6,309 nt of DNA, taken from NCBI GenBank assembly GCA_013152045.1, contig JAADGZ010000205.1, positions 1 to 6,309 of the forward strand, given 5' to 3'. Of this stretch, positions 1 through 4,465 are shown one piece after another. Numbering within the stretch: the stretch's first letter is position 1; each line of letters starts with the position of its first letter. The position numbers and the translations under genes were made by a program. The stretch is from Gammaproteobacteria bacterium. GTDB taxonomy: Bacteria > Pseudomonadota > Gammaproteobacteria > UBA6429 > Thiohalophilaceae. A model generated the notes under the pieces. It was given only the letters and a program-made list of their open reading frames with translations. It ran no database searches and was not told the DNA's origin.

Positions 1-145
1 ACGGAGAAAAAAATATTGAGCTATTCAGAAATTTATTAACCGATCTCTCGCTTCATCCTGGTTCAATAACGGGCCTCATTCGACAGCTTTCAATCTTGTT
101 CAGGAAGTATGGATGGGGAATTACAACCCTTAAATATATACTATA

Positions 146-171
146 CCCTTCGACTTGCTCCGGGTGAACGG
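146..171 (+). repeat. Degenerate TTCGAC...GGGTGAACGG interspersed repeat
   Basis: The 26 bases begin CCCTTCGAC and end GGGTGAACGG. From memory this matches, with about three differences, a repeat (CCCTTCGACAAGCTC followed by AGGGTGAACGG) scattered through many environmental bacterial genomes. Only one copy is visible, and the differences weaken its own palindrome: ACCC at 145-148 can still pair with GGGT at 162-165. It is probably a decayed intergenic element. The family assignment rests on recall and not on a second copy in this window. Confidence 0.4.
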
Positions 172-247
172 AATTTACAGGATAGCTGGAGTCTCCATAC
201 CGGATTCAGTGCCGCTGACAAGCAATCTGTCGTTATGTGTCACTTTT

Positions 248-264
248 AGGTCATTATCTGACCT
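248..264. promoter_or_regulatory. AGGTCA-N5-TGACCT dyad, possible operator
   Basis: A perfect 6-base inverted repeat (AGGTCA, five bases, TGACCT) lies in non-coding DNA. The 8-mer TAAGGTCA, which covers the right half-site read on the minus strand, recurs at 319-326 on the plus strand. Two-fold symmetry with a 5-base spacer would suit a dimeric regulator. However, it lies about 375 bases from the next gene start, no regulator is identifiable, and a dyad this short can arise by chance. Confidence 0.2.
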
Positions 265-569
265 TACTCTGAAATATTCCCCTGCTACGCCACAAAAAAT
301 TCACATTTAATTTAATTTTAAGGTCACATTTCTTTCTTAAGGTGCCAGTCTGTCAAAAGGAAACTGCTGAGTTTGGAGCGAGAACATGTCGATCCAGGCT
401 CGAATGTTAAAGCAGTTCTGCTGGGTAGTTACAGTGAAAAAAACCATACCTGTCGCGAGACTGGATTGTAAACCACTGGACTGTACTAGATTTTCCTATA
501 TTTTTTTAAAGATAGCTGGGGTTACCACAGCAATTGAGGAAAACGGTTTTTTTGGCAGAGAACTATTGC

Positions 570-597
570 TTGACAAAGAAGGTGTACTAACTAAAAA
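570..597 (+). promoter_or_regulatory. Candidate sigma-70 promoter of the exported-protein gene
   Basis: A perfect TTGACA -35 hexamer (570-575) is followed after 16 bases by TAAAAA (592-597), which matches four of six positions of the -10 consensus. Transcription would start near 604, giving a leader of about 34 bases that contains the AGGAGG ribosome-binding site at 624-629. Position and -35 quality favour it; the weak -10 and 16-base spacer count against it. Confidence 0.4.
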
Positions 598-637
598 CGC
601 TAACTAAAAATGTAGCTTAATCTAGGAGGGATTTACT

Positions 638-1588
638 ATGATGTTTCAAGCATCAAATCGTTCAGGGAGCAAAATACTGCCCTTTTTTATAATCGCAACG
701 GGGATGTCGTTAATGTCGTCCCTTGCCCATGCGGCAACCGCTCAACCCTATGCTTCAATAGGGTCTTTTGCAACACTACCTGCACCTGGCCCAGCAATTC
801 CAGATCGCTCTCTGGTTCCAGGCAAACAATACTCACACCGTTTTGATGAAAATAGCATCGGGGTAGCCGATCCTATGCAGGTCATTGACTGGGATGGTAT
901 TGGCGGGGTCCAGGATGGTCCGGATTTTAGTCCGTTGTTTGCTTCTGATCATGAGATCGACGGTATCGCTAATAATCAGGACACATTATTTAATTCTGTT
1001 AAGGCTAATACCTCAGCATTACTCTTTTCAGTAGAGAATGATGGCAGCATATATTCTGAAAGTGTCACTCACACACCTGGCGTATGGGCCACTCCGCCCG
1101 TCATTAACAGCATGCATCCGCCTAAAGATGTTGATGGTCTGCAGGTATGGGATGGCGCTACCAACCGATATTCGCTCTTGGGTGATCCCGGCGGTGTGTC
1201 AGTCTATAACGATCTGGGGGGAGCCATGATCACAACGGTCGATATTGCGACTGCCATAGGACAACCTAATTTAGCCAGCAGTATCGATCTCGATGCACTC
1301 ATGGTTAATGGGAATAATCTGTTATTCAGCATTGCTCCTGTTGCCGGAGTCTTTGATGGCGGCGAGATCTGGTCATGGGATGGTGTTAATCCTGCTACGT
1401 TCCTGAATCATGGTGGTCATGTATGGGATACCGCACATTGTGTTGCCTGTGATCTCGGTCTTGCGAGTGAAAATATCAATGCCCTGGAAGCAGTATCCGC
1501 AGTACCTGTACCGGCCGCTGTATGGCTATTTGGTTCAGGCCTGCTTGGTCTGTTCGGTTTAGGCCGACAAAAGAAATATCAAGGATAA
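638..1588 (+). CDS. Exported PEP-CTERM/VPxPA-type sorting-signal protein, function unknown
   Basis: This 316-residue protein is probably exported and then handled by an exosortase. Residues 1-32 form a signal peptide: a basic start (R8, K12), a hydrophobic core at about 13-29 and a likely cleavage after AHA (30-32). The C-terminus has the three-part sorting signal: VPVPA at 289-293, a hydrophobic helix to about 309 and a basic tail (R310, K312, K313). VPVPA is a variant of the VPLPA form common in gammaproteobacteria. The body (33-285) is rich in Asp, Gly and Asn. Two segments, about 106-140 and 215-248, look alike (EIDGI...LLFSVENDGSIYS and SIDLDALMV...LLFSI...GGEIWSWDG), suggesting an internal repeat and a beta-rich fold. 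HGGHVWDTAHCVAC (258-271) holds the only two cysteines, as CxxC. AGGAGG at 624-629 sits 8 bases before the first ATG; a second ATG follows at 641. The gene stands alone between a candidate promoter and a terminator. The export and sorting signals are clear; its role (often surface or exopolysaccharide matrix for such proteins) is inferred. Confidence 0.9.
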   Translation: MMFQASNRSGSKILPFFIIATGMSLMSSLAHAATAQPYASIGSFATLPAPGPAIPDRSLVPGKQYSHRFDENSIGVADPMQVIDWDGIGGVQDGPDFSPLFASDHEIDGIANNQDTLFNSVKANTSALLFSVENDGSIYSESVTHTPGVWATPPVINSMHPPKDVDGLQVWDGATNRYSLLGDPGGVSVYNDLGGAMITTVDIATAIGQPNLASSIDLDALMVNGNNLLFSIAPVAGVFDGGEIWSWDGVNPATFLNHGGHVWDTAHCVACDLGLASENINALEAVSAVPVPAAVWLFGSGLLGLFGLGRQKKYQG

Positions 1589-1594
1589 CGGCAT

Positions 1595-1641
1595 AAAAAA
1601 GGGCCGTGTATGTATTATCTTTTTCATACACGGCCTCTTTT
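1595..1641 (+). terminator. Rho-independent terminator, possibly bidirectional
   Basis: GGCCGTGTATG (1602-1612) pairs perfectly with CATACACGGCC (1625-1635) across a 12-base T-rich loop. TCTTTT follows the stem and AAAAAA (1595-1600) precedes it, so the hairpin could stop transcription from either side. It starts 6 bases after the stop codon of the exported-protein gene and separates that gene from the dehydrogenase operon. Confidence 0.88.
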
Positions 1642-2222
1642 CCTCACTTAGAGAACAACCCCTGACAGCCCAGTAGGGCTGGCTATTCTGAAAGTTTACA
1701 ACCGTCTTTGGCATTTTGGCCTGGAATTCAACGCATAAAGCTGCTCAGTTCAACCCAGATAATGTCCGGTTACAAAGTTACAACCTCCTCAATATACTGC
1801 GTGCTGATTCCGGCCGGGTGTGTGCCTCAATTGGCGTGATACCCATTTTCCAGCCAATGAGGGCCTGTTCCAATGGTATCGAGGTCATTCCCTTATGATC
1901 GGCTAGTCCAATGCTATGCTTCGTATACTGATTAATTGTTAACCATTCGCGGGCAGAAAAGTGTTGTCGAATCCGGGTTTTATCGAATTATTTTACTATC
2001 TGCTTCGCACAAATCAGTAATAATTTCACAGATTGAAGCGGGGGAATTCTTGACCTTGGGAGACAAAAGTCCGATCATATGCGGCTTTGTATGCTGGCAG
2101 TTGGCTTTATCATCTGAAGCCGGAGCCTTTAGTGACCTCCATAAATCTGCTTTCTAGAGGCCGGGTTTCAGGAGGCCAGAACTGTATTTAAGAATTACAC
2201 AGCTTATCAGCGAAGGAGCCTT
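1642..2222. other. Gene-poor interval and leader of the dehydrogenase operon
   Basis: About 580 bases without a convincing gene. Open stretches at 1716-1898 and 1936-2157 start only at TTG, lack ribosome-binding sites, and give products with no recognisable family. A 6-bp hairpin (CAGCCC 1666-1671, GGGCTG 1676-1681) lacks a T tract and is not a clear terminator. The hexamer CCAATG occurs three times (1854, 1870, 1908). The right part probably holds the operon promoter (candidate at 2050-2078) and a long leader ending with AAGGAG at 2213-2218. Confidence 0.55.
2050..2078 (+). promoter_or_regulatory. Candidate sigma-70 promoter of the dehydrogenase operon
   Basis: TTGACC (2050-2055), five of six matches to the -35 consensus, is followed after 17 bases by GATCAT (2073-2078), four of six to the -10. 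It would give a leader of roughly 140 bases before the E1 alpha start. I saw no PdhR-type ATTGGT-N3-ACCAAT operator near it. The match is modest and other promoters in this AT-rich interval are possible. Confidence 0.25.
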
Positions 2223-3233
2223 ATGAACGACGCAGATAAAAAACGTCTGTTAAAGGAAATGATTTTTTTCCGCCGCTTCGAAGATCGGACATTTGAAGCC
2301 TACATGGAACGCAAAATTGGTGGTTTTTTACATCTTTATTCCGGACAGGAAGCGGTTGCAACAGGAGTGCTCGAAAAAGCCATGCTCGGCAAGGGCACCG
2401 ATAATGATTATGTGATTACCGGCTACCGTGACCATGTTCATGCACTCAAGGCCGGTGCGCCTGCGCGTGAAGTGATGGCCGAACTATATGGCAAAGAAAC
2501 CGGTTCGTCTCGCGGACGCGGTGGTTCCATGCATATTTTTGACCCGTCCGTGAACTTCATGGGCGGCTATGCCCTGGTGGGGCAGCCGTTCCCGCTAGCC
2601 GCCGGTCTGGCCATGGGTTGCAAGCACAAGGGTACAAAACAGATCGCCATCTGTTTCCTCGGTGACGGCGCCAATAATCAGGGTACCTTCCATGAAACCA
2701 TGAATATGGCCAAGGTCTGGAATTTGCCGGTGTTGTTTGTCTGTGAAAACAATGGTTACGCCATTGGCACGCATATCGATCGTTCCACGGCGGTAAAAGA
2801 TCAGTACAAGCGCGTCTGCGCCTATGACATGCAGGCCAGCCAGCATGACGGTATGGATATCGAAATTGTTATGGAGGCTGCCGAACAGGCGATTGATTTT
2901 GTGCGCAGCGGTAAGGGTCCGTATTTTATTGAATTTATGACCTATCGTTTCCGCGGTCATTCTATGTCTGATGCCAAGGGCTATCGTACCCGTGAGGAAG
3001 AAATTGAATGGGAAAAACGTGATCCCATCCGGGTTTTCAGCAAACGTCTAATCGAACAGGGCTTGCTGACGGAAGACGATATCAAGACCATGGAACGTGA
3101 AATCGATGATGAAATGGAAAATGACATCATCAAGTTTGCGGAAGAAAGTCCAGAGCCGAAAGTCGAAGATCTGAATAAATTTGTTCTGGACGACAATCCT
3201 GATCCACGCTGGATCGGTCCGCTGCAACAGTAA
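2223..3233 (+). CDS. pdhA: Pyruvate dehydrogenase E1 component, alpha subunit
   Basis: This 336-residue protein is the alpha half of the alpha2beta2 thiamine-diphosphate E1 enzyme, which decarboxylates pyruvate and reductively acetylates the lipoyl groups of E2 in the cytoplasm. The thiamine diphosphate motif begins GDGANNQG at 147-154 and ends ENN at 175-177, with the normal spacing. Also visible are YRDH (68-71), GRGGSMH (98-104) and the loop YRFRGHSMSD (241-250) followed by YRTREE (254-259), the equivalent of the phosphorylation-loop region of E1 alpha, with H246 the likely active-site histidine. Length is normal for bacterial E1 alpha. The segment MGGYALVGQPFPLAAG (113-128) replaces the usual GGxGIVGAQxPLGAG and is closer to my memory of plastid/cyanobacterial E1 alpha. 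AAGGAG lies 4 bases before the ATG. E1 beta follows 96 bases downstream. Acetoin or branched-chain dehydrogenase is possible but less likely, given the SMSDxxxYRTREE loop and the E1 beta match. Confidence 0.93.
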   Translation: MNDADKKRLLKEMIFFRRFEDRTFEAYMERKIGGFLHLYSGQEAVATGVLEKAMLGKGTDNDYVITGYRDHVHALKAGAPAREVMAELYGKETGSSRGRGGSMHIFDPSVNFMGGYALVGQPFPLAAGLAMGCKHKGTKQIAICFLGDGANNQGTFHETMNMAKVWNLPVLFVCENNGYAIGTHIDRSTAVKDQYKRVCAYDMQASQHDGMDIEIVMEAAEQAIDFVRSGKGPYFIEFMTYRFRGHSMSDAKGYRTREEEIEWEKRDPIRVFSKRLIEQGLLTEDDIKTMEREIDDEMENDIIKFAEESPEPKVEDLNKFVLDDNPDPRWIGPLQQ

Positions 3234-3264
3234 CCCGGATAAATCGCCGGATAAGTGCCTTCAC

Positions 3265-3301
3265 GAAATAATTTTCTGTAAAATGCACAGAAAATTATTT
3301 C
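3265..3301. repeat. Perfect 15-bp inverted repeat between E1 alpha and E1 beta
   Basis: GAAATAATTTTCTGT (3265-3279) and ACAGAAAATTATTTC (3287-3301) are perfect reverse complements around a 7-base loop (AAAATGC). The stem is AT-rich and no T tract follows, so it does not look like a normal terminator. It sits 31 bases after the E1 alpha stop and 28 bases before the E1 beta start. It may form an mRNA hairpin that affects stability or the subunit ratio, or be a protein-binding palindrome. The structure is seen; its role is inferred. Confidence 0.75.
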
Positions 3302-3329
3302 CAGGGTACTAAATCATCGAGGAAAGAGA

Positions 3330-4310
3330 ATGGCAGAGATTGCATACTGGGAAGCGATTCGTCGCGCCCATGACGAAGAAATGGCGAACAACCGCATGGT
3401 TATCGCGATGGGTGAGGATATCGGGGTGGCCGGCGGCACCTACAAGGCCACTCTGGGTCTGTACGATAAATACGGTGAAGAGCGGGTAATCGATACGCCG
3501 ATTTCAGAAAACTCCTATACCGGCATCGGCATTGGCGCATCGATGGTGGGTGTGCGTCCGATTATCGAAATCATGTCGATCAACTTCGCCTTGCTGGCCC
3601 TGGACACTCTGGTCAACGCCGCTGCCAAAATTCGTTACATGTCCGGCGGTCGGGCGCAGTGCCCCATCGTTATGCGCACCCCCGGTGGCACGGCGCACCA
3701 GCTTGCCGCCCAGCATTCGGCGCGTCTGGCGCGCATGTTCATGAGCACATCAGGTTTGCGAGTGGTTACTCCGCGCGGTCCGATTGACGCTTATGGCATG
3801 CTCAAATCTGCCGTGCGTTGCAATGATCCGGTAATCATCATCGAACACGAGCAGATGTATAACCTCAAGGAAGAAGTGCCGGACGAAGAGTTTTTCCGAC
3901 CGCTGGAAGGTGCAGAAATTGTTCGTGAAGGTAGCGATATCACCTTGATTGGCTATAACTTCAGTGTTCATCTGTGTCTGGAAGCGGCCAAACGTCTGGA
4001 GGCCGACGGCATTAATGCCGAAGTGCTGGATTTACGTGTACTCAAGCCGCTGGATCGGGAAACCATTCGCAAGTCGGTGGAAAAAACCCACCGCGTGCTG
4101 ATTGCCGAAGAAGATGAAGCGCCGGTAGGCGTCGGTGCGGAAATCATGGCGCTGATCAACGAAGACTGCTTCTTCGCTCTCGATGCCCAGCCGGTGCGTA
4201 TTCATGCTGCCGATGTACCCGTGCCTTACAATGCCCGCCTGGAAAAAGCGGCCATTCCCAGCGCTGATGATGTCTATCAGGGTGCGCTGAAAGTTATGGG
4301 TAAGATTTAA
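3330..4310 (+). CDS. pdhB: Pyruvate dehydrogenase E1 component, beta subunit
   Basis: This 326-residue protein completes the alpha2beta2 E1 enzyme; the beta chain gives the glutamate that activates thiamine diphosphate and the docking surface for E2. Visible family motifs are GEDIG (28-32), DTPISEN (55-61) with catalytic E60, the NFALLALD segment (85-92), YMSGG (103-107), AAQHS (126-130) with H129, and the C-terminal transketolase-type half containing VLDLRVLKPLDRETI, the KTHRVLIAEE strand and ADVPVPY. Length matches the family. EHEQMYNLKEEVPDEEFF and KTHRVLIAEE resemble plastid-type E1 beta as I remember it. GAGGA at 3319-3323 lies 6 bases before the ATG. The gene ends in two tandem in-frame stops (TAA TAA, 4308-4313). 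A 155-base gap with a large palindrome separates it from the E2-E3 gene. Confidence 0.94.
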   Translation: MAEIAYWEAIRRAHDEEMANNRMVIAMGEDIGVAGGTYKATLGLYDKYGEERVIDTPISENSYTGIGIGASMVGVRPIIEIMSINFALLALDTLVNAAAKIRYMSGGRAQCPIVMRTPGGTAHQLAAQHSARLARMFMSTSGLRVVTPRGPIDAYGMLKSAVRCNDPVIIIEHEQMYNLKEEVPDEEFFRPLEGAEIVREGSDITLIGYNFSVHLCLEAAKRLEADGINAEVLDLRVLKPLDRETIRKSVEKTHRVLIAEEDEAPVGVGAEIMALINEDCFFALDAQPVRIHAADVPVPYNARLEKAAIPSADDVYQGALKVMGKI

Positions 4311-4326
4311 TAAAAATTCTGGAAAT

Positions 4327-4410
4327 AACGCAGAGGCCGCAAAGTCGCAGAGACGCAGAGATTTAAAATATAAAACCTCTGCGTCTCTGCGCCTTTGCGT
4401 TCTCTGCGTT
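4327..4410. repeat. CGCAGAG-type palindromic repeat element
   Basis: Two 34-base arms (4327-4360 and 4377-4410) are reverse complements at 31 of 34 positions around a 16-base AT-rich loop. Each arm is four near-copies of CGCAGAG (one reads CGCAAAG) spaced 8-9 bases apart, so it is a tandem repeat inside an inverted repeat. From memory, CGCAGAG/CTCTGCG palindromes are scattered in many environmental bacterial and cyanobacterial genomes. It fills much of the gap between E1 beta and E2-E3. If transcribed it would form a strong hairpin in the operon mRNA; no long T tract follows, so it may attenuate or protect the message more than end it. Confidence 0.8.
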
Positions 4411-4465
4411 TTAATAAGACCTATCTATAAGCACTATTGGCTATACGAGACCAGGAAAAATTTAG

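Larger units (their letters stand above)
1..637. other. Gene-poor upstream interval
   Basis: No convincing gene is visible here on either strand. The stretch is AT-rich with many short A and T runs. The longest open frame (386-607, 73 codons) has a possible GGAG seven bases before its ATG, but its product shows no recognisable domain, signal peptide or membrane segment, and its composition looks like translated non-coding DNA. What the interval does hold is a degenerate interspersed repeat at 146-171, a dyad at 248-264, an imperfect 11-base direct repeat (ACTGGATTGTA at 460-470, ACTGGACTGTA at 475-485), and a candidate promoter just before the exported-protein gene. Confidence 0.6.

Noticed and set aside
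553..570. Possible sigma-54 promoter (TGGCAG...TTGCT), of interest because some exosortase-linked genes are sigma-54 controlled
   Set aside because: The GG and GC elements are 14 bases apart here and the consensus needs 12; this spacing is nearly invariant.
386..607. 73-codon open frame with GGAG seven bases before its ATG
   Set aside because: No recognisable domain, signal or membrane segment; composition looks non-coding, and the best promoter candidate for the next gene lies inside its end.
1716..1898. 60-codon open frame starting at TTG
   Set aside because: No ribosome-binding site, rare start codon, no recognisable family.
1854..1913. Three CCAATG hexamers
   Set aside because: Irregular spacing (16 and 38 bases) and short length; no symmetry and no known operator match.
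1936..2157. 73-codon open frame starting at TTG before the dehydrogenase operon
   Set aside because: No ribosome-binding site and no recognisable similarity; it overlaps the likely operon promoter. Checked as a possible decayed gene but no family could be named.
2595..2960. Minus-strand open frame of 121 codons within E1 alpha
   Set aside because: Antisense shadow of a clearly real gene; the same applies to the minus-strand frames within E1 beta and E2-E3, including 5837-6271.
2223..4310. Acetoin dehydrogenase (AcoA/AcoB) as the identity of the E1 genes
   Set aside because: The SMSD...YRTREE loop of E1 alpha and the plastid-PDH-like E1 beta favour pyruvate; no acetoin-specific genes are next to them, although substrate cannot be proved from sequence.
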